A DNA stretch of 64,000 nt, taken from NCBI RefSeq assembly GCF_905220415.1, contig NC_059545.1:7140001-7204000 (forward strand). The letters are read 5' to 3'. The stretch is from Colias croceus. Lineage: Eukaryota > Arthropoda > Insecta > Lepidoptera > Pieridae. The notes under the pieces were generated by a model. The model was not told the origin of the DNA and did not search any database. It saw only the letters and a list, made by a program, of their open reading frames with translations. Both the position numbers and the translations under genes were made by a program. Positions 11,945-22,454 of this stretch are shown piece after piece (position 1 is the first letter of the stretch; each line of letters starts with the position of its first letter).

Positions 11945-13906
11945 TTATTTTATCGTTTTTGGAGTTATAGATGGCTTTTGAGATTTATTATTTTCTTTTT
12001 CTTCTCGACAAGACATTCGTTTAACAGGGATTATAATCAGACCACCTAGGGTAATAAATAGTCCTGCCACATAAAAGGCAGCAGAAAAGCCAAATATTTT
12101 TTTTAACATGCCTGCCACAGGTGCACTAAATAAACTTCCGCAGCCTTGGAACAATAATAAAATTCCCGTGGCGTTTGTCAAATTATCTAAGCCAAAAATA
12201 GATACAATTATTAAGCTTCTTAATGATGCCGTACAAGATGCAAAAAATCCAAATAAAAAACAGTACAGATATTGAAAATATAAATTAAATGATAAGTTTG
12301 AAAGCATTGTAGCAATACCTGCTGTTGCAAGTGAAAAAGAAAATATTTTTAAAGGTTCTACCTTAATAGCTAAAGCGCCTAATATTAATCTTCCAGCAGC
12401 GTTTGAGAATCCAATAACACTTACAAATAAAGTACAATGTTCAGCGGGCATACCAGCACTTTCATTTCTTATTCTTAAAAAATTGTAAGGGACTAAATAT
12501 CCGATGTACACAAAAAATCCAGATAAACAAAGTAATAAAAATGAATTTCTTTTTAATAATTTAGGATCCATCATAGTAGCTAAAACTCGTCGAGCAGCTG
12601 TTGTAAAAACACCTCTGCGTTCCCGTAAATCTACAGCTGTTGCCGCCCGCGATACAGCTAATTGATATTCAAGTCCAGTCTTTTCAGTCGTTGTATCCAT
12701 TACACTTTTTTGGTAGGCTGGTAATTTTTCCAATTTTCCATCATAAAATACATCATCTCGATACATGGGTCTTGACTCTGGAATGTGCTCTTCCCACTGG
12801 CATAAACGTCCCCAACAACTCGTCTTTTTCGGTTTCTCTACATTAACATTTAGTTCAATAGTTTTCTTTGCCTTATCTTGAACACTAGTCTTCGACATTA
12901 TTGACTGCACTTGTTTTAACTGCCTAGGACTAATGCCACCTTGCGGTGCATTCGCAGTTAATGTAATTTTAGATACGGTCGCCGTGGACGGTCCAGGCTG
13001 TGTGGATGGTGTTGCTGTTGCATCTTCAACTACTGCTGCAGCTGTAGGAAAATTAGAATTGGAAGCCGCGCCAAACAAGCGTTCTGTAGTAGTTGGCATA
13101 ATACCTTCAGTTTTAGTGCGAGATGATGAAGCTTTTAAAGCAGCTGCTGATAAATTTGGTAAATAAGTCACAGTACGAGTTGGATCTTCTGTAGTTTTTA
13201 CAACAGTGAAAGACAATAAGGGCTGGTATGCCATGCCTAAGAAAAAAATTATCCCGAAGAGCCCGGAATGAAATAAAGTTGCGGCACGCCATCCAGCAAG
13301 TTTTGATAAATATGCATTTAAAGGTGATAATAACATAATACCAAGACTTGAACCAGTAGTAGTAATTGCCAACGCTATGGACCTTAATTTTTCAAAATAA
13401 AATCCCACAACGAGTCCAGATGCCATATTAATTAGACAATAACCAAAACCCGCAAAAAACCCATAAAAAACACAAAGAGACGTAAAATTTGTGGAAAAAT
13501 ATGATGTCAGTAAAGAAAATGAACTAATTATCGAACCTGACATTGCACATGCTCTGAATCCAAACCTATTTATTAGAGCAGAAGCTAAAGGACCGCACAT
13601 AAAGTAAATAGAAAGGGCAATGGAATTTACTATGGGTAAAGTTGAGATAGGCATATTCAAATCTACAGACATATCATTAAGTAAACTACCGAAGGTAAAT
13701 GCTACTCCGTCTAGTATAAATATAGATAAAAAAGCAGCAGCAACGACAACCCAGCCATAGCCTCCTTCTTGGGGAACTGATATTTGTGCAGCAATTTCAG
13801 TTTCTTCTCCACCTTCGAGGTTATCTGGCCTACTGACAACTCTACTTGGTGTAAATATTGTACTTTTTTTGTTTTCATTTTTCACCAAAATAGGTTTAGG
13901 TGGCAT
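11945..13906 (-). CDS. SLC16-like MFS (monocarboxylate transporter-like)
   Basis: Predicted 653-aa plasma-membrane transporter of the major facilitator superfamily. The SLC16/MCT signature EGGYGWVVV is at about 47-55, just before the first membrane helix. Hydrophobic segments fall into two blocks: about six up to residue 230 and six from about 455 to 635. They are separated by a long hydrophilic loop of about 200 residues (Ser/Thr/Ala-rich, with a CWGRLCQWEEHIPES patch). This 6+loop+6 layout is normal for the family. MCT-type proteins co-transport protons with monocarboxylates, but many insect members are orphans, so the substrate is unknown. ATG at 13906 follows AAAGTA and is the first in frame. 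It is intronless, like SRPK beside it. Expression signals are not evident beyond an AT-rich upstream region. Confidence 0.9.
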   Translation of the reverse strand: MPPKPILVKNENKKSTIFTPSRVVSRPDNLEGGEETEIAAQISVPQEGGYGWVVVAAAFLSIFILDGVAFTFGSLLNDMSVDLNMPISTLPIVNSIALSIYFMCGPLASALINRFGFRACAMSGSIISSFSLLTSYFSTNFTSLCVFYGFFAGFGYCLINMASGLVVGFYFEKLRSIALAITTTGSSLGIMLLSPLNAYLSKLAGWRAATLFHSGLFGIIFFLGMAYQPLLSFTVVKTTEDPTRTVTYLPNLSAAALKASSSRTKTEGIMPTTTERLFGAASNSNFPTAAAVVEDATATPSTQPGPSTATVSKITLTANAPQGGISPRQLKQVQSIMSKTSVQDKAKKTIELNVNVEKPKKTSCWGRLCQWEEHIPESRPMYRDDVFYDGKLEKLPAYQKSVMDTTTEKTGLEYQLAVSRAATAVDLRERRGVFTTAARRVLATMMDPKLLKRNSFLLLCLSGFFVYIGYLVPYNFLRIRNESAGMPAEHCTLFVSVIGFSNAAGRLILGALAIKVEPLKIFSFSLATAGIATMLSNLSFNLYFQYLYCFLFGFFASCTASLRSLIIVSIFGLDNLTNATGILLLFQGCGSLFSAPVAGMLKKIFGFSAAFYVAGLFITLGGLIIIPVKRMSCREEKENNKSQKPSITPKTIK

Positions 13907-14263
13907 TACTTTGTATCAATTAAACTCGCAGTTCCCTTATTTTCTACTAGACTTTTGTCATTTTAATGGAGTGTTTCTGACATGCATTTAACATGCTCTT
14001 TTCATAATAGCAAGTTATCCCTCATTGGTTTTGATAATGTTTATAATAAGTAACCAGACTTAGGTTGAATTGGTAAATGGAAATATACTTAGCACACCTT
14101 CATCTAAATAAAATTCTATTAGAGTACTTCAAGGCTGTGAAAATGGTGTCATCTGGTGTCATGAATTATTATTCTCCAAAGATAAGAGGAATTGATGTTT
14201 TCAAAAAATTTCAAACGTGTCAAAAAAGTACTTATGAAATGTAAAGCTTCTCTTTATATTCTA

Positions 14264-15347
14264 GGAGGTAGCAACGTTGACAAGTGAGCATTTTAGTATA
14301 GTTGGTTCTTTGATATGCTGTTCCTCTTGCTATTTCGGTTACAGTCCGGGCTGTCTGGCTGGCCGCAGTGGTTGCGTTTATTAGTGCGCATCTTATCTGC
14401 ACAGGAAAATATCCTTAATTTAAAGTCATTTTTTAACGCGTAATTTTTAATCTTTTGCCTTTAGATAGATCCATCAGACATAATTTTTTTATTGCAAGAC
14501 GTTTTTTTCGTTGTAAAATAGGTGCCAGACGCAATTTTTATTTCAAAATAATTAAAATATCATCGAAATAAGTGAAATTCCATCAACATGAGTCCCAGTG
14601 AAGGATAAGTAATCACTGTGTTACTTATACTATATATAATATTCATTTTACTATTTACAGTTTTTTTGCAACAATCTACCATATCGCCTCCTTTCTCCCA
14701 ACGAACCTCAAATAGGACGTTAATGTAAACTTGATAAAAACCAAATATCATCAAGAAATTAAAGACTTTTTAACGGATTTTAAACGCGATTTATTCATTG
14801 TATTATTTTCCCAAGTCTTTAATTTCAAAATGTATAATACTCGCGTAAAATCAAACACTAGAAAATACAAATATCATCAAATTCATATTTATACCCAAAA
14901 GTGTAATAAATATGAAACCATCTATTAAAAATATTAGTTTACTAATTATTCAATATAAGTATTAAAAAAGGATAATATAATATAAATAATAAAGTTATTA
15001 CTTACCTTTTAAGCGGACTCATGTTGATGTAATTTCACTTATTTCGATGACATTTTAGTTATTTTGAAATAAAAATTGCGTATGGCACCTATTTTACAAC
15101 GAAAAAAACGTCTTGCAATAAAAAAATTATGTCTGATGGATCTATCTAAAGGCAAAAGATTAAAAATTACGCGTTAAAAAATGACTTTAAATTAAGGATA
15201 TTTTCCTGTGCAGATAAGATGCGCACTAATAAACGCAACCACTGCGGCCAGCCAGACAGCCCGGACTCTAACCGAAATAGCAAGAGAAACAGTATATCAA
15301 AAACCCAACTATACTAAAATGACTTTTTTTTAAACGTTGCTAGCTCC
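14264..15347. mobile_element. Foldback element with ~330-bp terminal inverted repeats
   Basis: The block 14264-14595 reappears as its reverse complement at 15018-15347 with only scattered mismatches; for example both arms contain CTGTCTGGCTGGCCGCAGTG, TTTTTAACGCGTAATTTTTA and CGTTTTTTTCGTTGTAAAAT. The unique centre (about 420 bp) holds no recognisable transposase. Outer ends read (T/G)(A/G)GGAG(G/C)TAGCAACG; no confident target duplication was found. It is a non-autonomous, hairpin-forming element of unknown superfamily. Confidence 0.85.
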
Positions 15348-15448
15348 CGTACTATCACAAGAATACTTTTACGAATACTTTAATATGTCAATTTAATAGT
15401 TCTATCGGCATCTCATTAACAATATGCACTTTTTCTAATTTGACTATA

Positions 15449-16775
15449 CAGGGTGGAAGGTTAAGATGGGGCATGAAGGGCCCGTTGTAGCTACATGAAA
15501 ACGTTCTTAGGAGACTATCCTTAAATTCTTGAGAAATTTTAATCTGCATTCACAGATTTTTGAAAAATGGTACGGTCAGCAAGGAAATCGGCAGTTTTTT
15601 AAAAAAAATTTTTTGATGCCAATCGATCCAGTTTCTCATGGGGATCAAAACACTCTAAAAGACCAACTGAGGTATGAGTACTAGAAAAGTCAGAAATCGT
15701 GAAAAACTATTTTCATTCATGAACAAGTAAAAAGACAAAGGCACAGCAACATAACATGCCAGCGACGCAAAGGTAAGGTTAGGTCCAATCAAGTGGTATT
15801 GGTACAGATTTACGAAGGCACCCTGAACTCCGAAATCTACAACAACACCATTTTGAAAAATCTTGAGGATGTATTAGACGATTTACCACTGTCAGAATTG
15901 CGAAAAATTTATTTTCAACAAGATGGTGCTCCACCTCACAAGTCACAACAGTCGTCAAACGCGCTCATACCTAAATGAACAATTTGGGGCACAATGGATT
16001 GGCACACATGGTCCCATCCGGCCACTCTGGCCGCCCCGTAGCCCCAACTTGACACCTCTAGATTTTTTCATCTGGGGTTATGTAAAGAATGAAATTTATA
16101 AAAGATCATACAACAATGCTCAAGAACTAAAAGATTCACTTTCTGCAATACTTTACGTAATTCACCCAAATAAGTTGTCGGCTGCTACGCGCTCAGTAGT
16201 AAAACGAGCAAACCTATGTTTACGTCAAAACGGTGACCACTTTGAACATCTCATATCATAAGTTTTATGTAAATTATTTCAGAAATTCTGGAATTATCAC
16301 CACTTTAAATGTTGTTTTTTGTTATTATTTTGTTATTTTTTATTTTCTTTGACAACCGTTTAATTAAATTAATGTTTCTTCTTATTATCAGTATGTGTTT
16401 TAATAATCAGAAACAAAAAATATTGAAGCCTGAAAATCTCTTTGGAGTTTTCTATTAGCGCATCTTTGTTGAATCACTTATTTTCTTAGTGAATGTGTGG
16501 AAATAGTTTTTCGCGATTTCTGACTTTTCTAGTACTCATACCTTAGTTGGTCTTTTAGAGTGTTTTGATCCCCATGAGAAACTGGATCGATTGGCATCAA
16601 AAAAATTTTTTTTTTAAACTGCCGATTTCCTCGCTGACCGTACATTTTTTCAAAAATCTGTGAATGCAGATTAAAATTTCTCAAGAATTTAAGGATAGTC
16701 TCCTAAGAACGTTTTCATGTAGCTACAACGGTTAAGGTACCTGCCCTTCATGCCCCATCTTAACCTTCCACCCTG
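15449..16775. mobile_element. Tc1/mariner-type element with long TIRs, TA target site
   Basis: The ends are TA|CAGGGTGGAAGGTTAAG and CTTAACCTTCCACCCTG|TA, so the element is 1327 bp with a TA duplication. The terminal inverted repeats are unusually long, about 265 bp (15449-15712 against 16494-16775), with small indels. The interior holds the C-terminal part of an IS630/Tc1/mariner transposase (see 15793-16261). The N-terminal DNA-binding part is missing, so this is an internally deleted, immobile copy. Confidence 0.9.
15793..16261 (+). pseudogene. Mariner-like transposase, truncated and frameshifted
   Basis: Two overlapping frames together give the C-terminal catalytic half of a DDE/DDD transposase. 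The first frame (to 15978) contains IYFQQDGAPPH, whose D is the second catalytic residue. The second frame (open to the TAA at 16259-16261) contains PPRSPNLTPLDFFIWG, with the third acidic residue, followed by a normal C-terminus. A frameshift near 15925-15975 separates them. The helix-turn-helix N-terminus and first catalytic D are absent. Not functional. Confidence 0.85.
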
Positions 16776-17197
16776 TATTCAAACTCAAACTCGAAACACA
16801 AACTCAACATTTATTTATTCAATTATTATACTTCTTTTATAAGCACTTTTAAATCGTCATGATATCGTTTTACCAATTACCACCGATTTGGGGTTATAAA
16901 AACATCAAATATGCGGCAACTCAGGCAAGTAACTGTAGCGCTGAGTGAAATGTGGAGTGGGGGCATGAGTAGAATAGTGAGTAGTGTCGCGCCATCAGGT
17001 CGTGCCAGTAATACAATTATTAACACTCGGACCTTATGTTTGATTTTTTACCAGTTTTTATCAGATTCCAGATTCAGAAAAATCCACAGGGAAAATCGAA
17101 TAATTATACGCCGACTGCCGAATGTGGCCGAATGGTAACTGTGATGGTAACACTGTTCATAAATAATAAACACGAAAAACAGACCGTATATAACATT
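16776..17197. other. Short spacer between two DNA transposons
   Basis: About 420 bases of mixed composition (a GC-richer patch near 16910-17000) with no convincing gene. Open frames are short and lack family resemblance. Confidence 0.4.
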
Positions 17198-17699
17198 CAT
17201 GGAACTATAGTCATACTGGAACCCATACTCCCAAAGAAAAAGTGCAGTCAAGAAATTTGACCTTGAAAATTATCGTTTCCCCTCCGTCTCTTTCTAGCTA
17301 GGATGAGTCATGGAAATATATATAGTATATCTATATTTCCGTGGGGTGAGTATAAAGATAAAAAATTCAGGATATTAAGGAAAAAATTATGGATACATCA
17401 ATTTTATTCGTATTAAAATTTTACTGTAATACTAGATTTAAGAATTAATGAAGTAAAATATCAATGTGTTTTAATAATATTTATTTATCATTACAATGCC
17501 AACTGCCTTTACAAATTTGCAAATTATAAGATACAATAACAATAAAAAAATAATGAAATCGGTTCACTGAAAATATTTTTATTATTCCATACCCTACATT
17601 TAGTATTTAAATAGTTTTTTAAGAGTACTTGAAATATGAGATCGTGGTCTTGCGCTTCCCTATCATACAATAAAAAACAAAATATATAATATATTCAGG

Positions 17700-17733
17700 G
17701 TGTAATCGTTAAGTGCACACTTAACGATTACAC
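17700..17733. repeat. Perfect 16-bp palindrome with 2-base spacer
   Basis: GTGTAATCGTTAAGTG, then CA, then CACTTAACGATTACAC. It lies inside the 17198-19125 element and follows TTCAGG, so it resembles the CAGGGTG-type terminus of a Tc1/mariner MITE, but the second end was not found. Confidence 0.65.
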
Positions 17734-17894
17734 AGGTGATTATTCCGTAACTATGGCAGGTATCAAAAAACTTTAAACTGATATTGATATGAAACTTTAC
17801 GTAATGAGTAAAATAACAATAATAACTTTTTTTAATATAACGAGAAATATCTAAAAATGTAACTTTAAACCCTCCCATACATTTTATTTCCCGT

Positions 17895-17965
17895 AACGTA
17901 TATATTACGTTCCCACTGCTGGGACATGGCCTCCTATGAGGTTACAGGCCACATCCACCGCACTG
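17895..17965. repeat. Fragment of a common lepidopteran repeat
   Basis: CCCACTGCTGGGACATGGCC followed by TCCTATGAGG resembles the 'ACTGCTGGGC..AGGCCTCC' motif I know from non-LTR elements in moths and butterflies. Only about 70 bases are preserved. Confidence 0.4.
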
Positions 17966-19380
17966 TCCAAGTGCGGGTTTAAAATGAATGTTGTATAATA
18001 TCTTCGCTTTTTCAAAACAGGATATTTTTAATTCTACTATATTTAGCTATTTAGCCATGTATTACGTTCCGCTAGATTGGACGGAAACCTGTAAAGAGAA
18101 AAGAAGATTATTTGCAAAATATAAAAAAATGTCATTTAGATACAGAAAACACAAAATTTGTGCTGTTGTCTAGTGCTTCTATTTCAGGTAGGTAGGTACT
18201 ATATATTATGTACTTTGAGTTTTTGATTTTACAATATAATATATATCATTATATAAAAGTAGTAAACAACGTTTTTATACCATTAACTGTCACGCCAATT
18301 AAGACGTAGCCAGTGGAGAAAGACTTCTCTTTTTCTTTTACCTCATATAAAATACCGTACCGAAATATATTATAAACACAATTTTATAAAGTATGGACAC
18401 CCTAGTCTAATATTTACTACAATCATGAAACATTTAATAATAAGCAAATAACGATGTTAAATGGAAAAAACCTAATCGAAATTAACATTATAATCACAAC
18501 TTCGATCTATTATTCCAGATTTAACAACAATTAAAGTAGAAATATTACTAAACTACAATTTTACATGAAGCGTAGTATAAGGATGGTTTTTTGTACTTAC
18601 GAATGAAATATAATATCACATCCTGGCTGCCACTCACTTTTGCAACCGCGCACAATATATTTACAATCATTTCTATTAATTTTGACTCAGAATAATTCCA
18701 AAATACAAGAACAAACTCACGAAATGAATATAAACATCCGCCATTTTGCAGTAAACATTATTTGACACCTAGAATTGGGGCTGCCGCGCAACGATTTTCA
18801 TAACATAATTCAAAATATGGGAAAAAAATTATGAGCGTGCTCGATAAGCAATCCATTTTAAAAGTTGTAAACCTTTGTTATTTCAATGGAAAAGCAAACC
18901 TGCATGAATCTCGTTTAAATTTCATTTTTTTTAGCGGATTTTATTAATGATTTTTGTCATATAGACCTATTATACTGACAGTCGATTTTTAATGCACGTC
19001 AATAGGGGAAAAATTTACAATCACACTGGCTACCCTATGGGGAAAACAGGGGTTACTTGCGGTCATTCTAAAAGTTTTTTATTTATTCTTAGGAGTTTGG
19101 GTTCCAGTATGACTATAGTTCCATGATAACATTCTAGTCTCTACGGTTCTAGTCAATAATAATTGTCTGTGGTTACCTGTGGATAACCGTCAAACTTCAA
19201 AGCGACATGATAAATTAAATCTATGACCACTATGGTCTGACAGAATTTCATTTTGGAGGGAAAAAGAACAACGCGTAGCATCATTTGGTCCCGTATAATT
19301 TATAATTATTTATTTTTTAAGGTGAATTATAGAGGCACAAACAATTTATGTGAAGTATCAGTGATTAATAATTTAAAAAC

Positions 19381-21905
19381 ATGTCTCAAACTACGCTGAC
19401 TACATTTTTTAATAGCAGAAAAAGACCTGCCACTGATGATATCATTAGCTCCAAAAGTAAAATACCTAATCTAGAACGAATACCAGAAGCTAATAAAGTT
19501 GAAACAAAGTCCAGTACAAGAAGTAGTGAGACAATCACTAAAACAAATAAATCATCTTTAAATAAAACCATTAAATCTGAATTACCAAAGACACAGAATG
19601 TGGAGCCGATTGCAAAAGAATCTGCTTCAGGGGAGAAGAAAAATGTGGGAGCATTTGCAAAGAAGTCGAATGCGTCGAATATTGTGAAGAATACCAACTT
19701 TGGTAAAAGTGATTCACTCAATGTAGCTAGAAAAGAGCTAAGTTTAGGTGACATCAGGAAGAAGTTAGCAAGTAGTTCCCGGTTAGCAGAATTGAGAGCA
19801 TCAGCTGAACGAATAAGCAAGGGAATTCAAGAACTCAAAGAAAAATCTGATAAGAAAAATCTAAAAGAATTTAGGTCAATTGATGTGGACATTCCTCAGA
19901 GGTAATAAACATTTGATTCCTATTTCGTACCTATTTCAAAGATATGTGACGTCATGGTAATTTAAACAATAATTCTTGATTCTTGTTTCAGTCCTAGTAA
20001 AAAAGCTCAAATTCAAAATGAACTCTTATCACCCAAGAAAACAGTTGAAGCTCACACTTCTCAAAGACCAATGATGTCTCCTAGGAAGGTATTTGTGAGC
20101 CCAGTCAAGAGCCCAAGTAAGGTAAGTCAAACAAACAAATTATCTGGAAGATATTTGAAACATGGATACTCTTCAATTTTTTTACTTTTGAATAGCCTGC
20201 AAATAGCCTTTGCAAACTTCATTATAGTAGTATCCTTACTAATATTATAAATGCGAAAGTAACTCTGTCTGTCTGTCTGTTACTCAATCACGCCTAAACT
20301 ACTGAACCGATTTGCATGAAATTTGGTATGGAGATATTTTGATACCCGAGAAAGGACATAGGCTACTTTTTATTGCGAAATATGTACCACGGGTGAAGCC
20401 GGGGCGGACCTCTAGTATTTCAAATAAAAAAAGAATATAAAAAAATCATCATTTTCATATTTTATATTCAATTTAAGACAATGTAGGTCAAGATAGTATT
20501 TTAAAAATCTCTTAAAATCCTCTTTGCACTCAATAACAAATCATTCTAGGCTAAATAAATGCTGACCTACTATTTTCCTTGTGTGACATTGTTCTGACCT
20601 AAAATTGAGTATGCATATGCATTTTATTACTCTTTGACAAAATAAAGTAAACAATTAAAGTACATCTTGTGTAGTATTTTTTAAATTGCAATGGACCTAT
20701 ATTTAGATATTGATTTGTTTATAATTCAACAGGTGCCAGCATACATAAGACATGCATCGCTAGCCTCGGCATCATCAACTTTACTACCGTTACCACACCA
20801 CTACAGATTCCTCGCTGAGTTATTCCGTGGCATGGAAACTGTTGTTGCATTATTATACAACAGAAATGAAAAGATTACATTTGCCAAACTAAAACCATCA
20901 GTGCAAGAAATGCTCAAAAGAACCTTTTCAGAGAAACACTTAGCTCAAATCAAGCAATTAGTGCCAGATTTTTACAATTTTGAAGTGCAGAAAAATAAAA
21001 ATTTCAGCTCCTCGTCTAACAGAGATACATATGAGCTGATTATATCTCCCAACTTCCCCAATGATATTAAAGTGATGAATCCAAGTGTTTTATTGGAAAG
21101 AAGGAGATACTTCTATGACACACTATTACAAGTAGTTAAGAAGCACCATGCTCAATATTTGTTGACTCTCGACCCTCCACTTGAGATTTCAGATAACAAG
21201 TTGGTGCGCTGGCATCCTGAATTTGAGCTAGAAAAAGTTCCTGAAATTGAAAGTTCAAAGTTGCCAGAAATGCCCAACGCAGAAAGGATGACTTCTGCTC
21301 AAGACGTACTTGCAAAAGCCAGAGAACTTTTCAAATGCAACACTAAAATGGAACGGGCTTTGGAAAAACTAGCAACGGCTAAGGCGCGTGGTTTGACTGA
21401 ACAAGAAAAAGCAGTAACAGGACTAAATGATGAACCCACAACATCAAGTGCCGGGACCCAAACAAACAAACCATCAACTAGCAGTGTGACTATTTTGAAC
21501 CCAGCTCTTCGGAACTTGCCAGCATCACTGCTTGAGAAAGTTAAAGCAAAACAAGCAGCAAAAGCATTAGAAGCTATGACGAGGTCTTCAGAGAATGAAC
21601 AAAAATATGCTATTTATAGCCGCCTGCCAGATCTTGCCAGAACTCTAAGAAACATATTTGTTACAGAGAGAAAGAATGTTCTAGCATTGAACATAATACT
21701 TTCTAAATTGGATAGCAGTTTTAAGTCTAATGTCTCCTCGAGTGATTTGCAAAGAGATATAAAAATGTTGACAGAGGAAGTGCCAGATTGGATTAAAATG
21801 CATGAAATAAGAAATGCAACTTATTTAAAATTAGATAAAAATACAGATCTTAAAACAATTATTTCCAAATTAGATGAAATGGCTACCAAATACAAGACAG
21901 ACTAA
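19381..21905 (+). CDS. Cdt1: Cdt1 / double parked, replication licensing factor
   Basis: Three exons join in frame to 607 aa: 19381-19901, 19992-20121 and 20733-21905, all with GT/AG introns. Cdt1 loads MCM2-7 onto ORC/Cdc6-marked origins and is destroyed in S phase. Residues 3-10 (QTTLTTFF) form a PIP box with basic residues at +3 to +5 (RKR). This is the PCNA-coupled CRL4-Cdt2 degron layout, although the usual TD is TT here. Exon 2 carries SP/SPxK sites (SPSKK, LSPKK, MSPRK, VSPVK, KSPSK), likely Cdk targets. Exon 3 begins VPAYIRHASLAS and contains the geminin-binding winged helix (LPLPHHYRFLAELFRGMETVV, then FAKLKPSVQEMLKR). The C-terminal MCM-binding winged helix is at about 510-600. Intron 2 holds a SINE. 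It is convergent with the GST gene, and polyA signals are about 40 bp apart. Confidence 0.95.
20237..20416 (+). repeat. SINE in Cdt1 intron 2
   Basis: Clean copy: AATATTATAAATGCGAAAG, CTGTCTGTCTGTTACTCAAT, GAAATTTGGTATGGAGATAT, then GGTGAAGCCGGGGCGGACC and CTAGTA. It shows the uninterrupted 'CATGAAATTTGG' site that is split by another transposon at 36.65 kb. Confidence 0.75.
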
Positions 21906-22389
21906 TTTATGTTAAATGAAGACTGAATTTTAAGTTAAGCAGTTATTGTAGATTTTAAAGTACAAATTGTATTCAAAACTATTTCATCAAGGATTTTTTT
22001 TTTCTACTTTTGATTGCAAAATTGTGGTGTGCTAGTTGTAAGGAACTTTTGTTTTGACATGAAATCATTGATTTTCGTAGAAAAAATTTTGACATCAAGT
22101 AAATTAGTACAGTAGCAATTAACATTGACATGTTATTTATAATATGCAAATAATATGTATTAAGACATCATGCATTGTTGACATTCTACTATAGTTTTGT
22201 TTAATTTAAGTATTAATTTAATTTTTATTTCTATTGTGCCTTCAATATTTCTCGTGTTTTTAAATTATATAGTTTCGCCAGTCCTGGCTGCTATGATTTC
22301 GCTACTCACTTATATACTTAAGAGTTAAGCATTTTAAATTAAATCTTTTTAATCGCATGCAAGTGATTTTATTTTCAATGGTTTACAGA

Positions 22390-22395
22390 AATAAA
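22390..22395 (+). terminator. Candidate Cdt1 polyadenylation signal
   Basis: AATAAA about 485 bases past the Cdt1 stop, the best-placed signal before the oppositely oriented GST gene. Confidence 0.45.
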
Positions 22396-22428
22396 ACACA
22401 TAATAATTAAGTACATACTTCAATGGTT

Positions 22429-22434
22429 TTTATT
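22429..22434 (-). terminator. GST polyadenylation signal
   Basis: Minus-strand AATAAA (TTTATT on plus), about 20 bases past the GST stop codon at 22455. Convergent 3' ends of Cdt1 and GST would overlap or nearly touch here. Confidence 0.6.
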
Positions 22435-22454
22435 AAAAATACAAAAAACTAATT

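Larger units (their letters stand above)
17198..19125. mobile_element. TIR element with 8-bp target duplication (P- or hAT-like)
   Basis: A 34-bp inverted repeat starting CATGGAACTATAGTCATACT is at 17198-17231 and, reversed, at 19092-19125, with a single mismatch. Immediately outside both ends is the same octamer ATAACATT (17190-17197 and 19126-19133). An 8-bp duplication is characteristic of the P and hAT superfamilies; termini beginning CA fit P elements and many hATs. The 1.93-kb interior shows no intact transposase and carries other repeats (17700-17733, 17895-17965), so it is a non-autonomous copy. Superfamily is inferred only from the ends. Confidence 0.8.
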
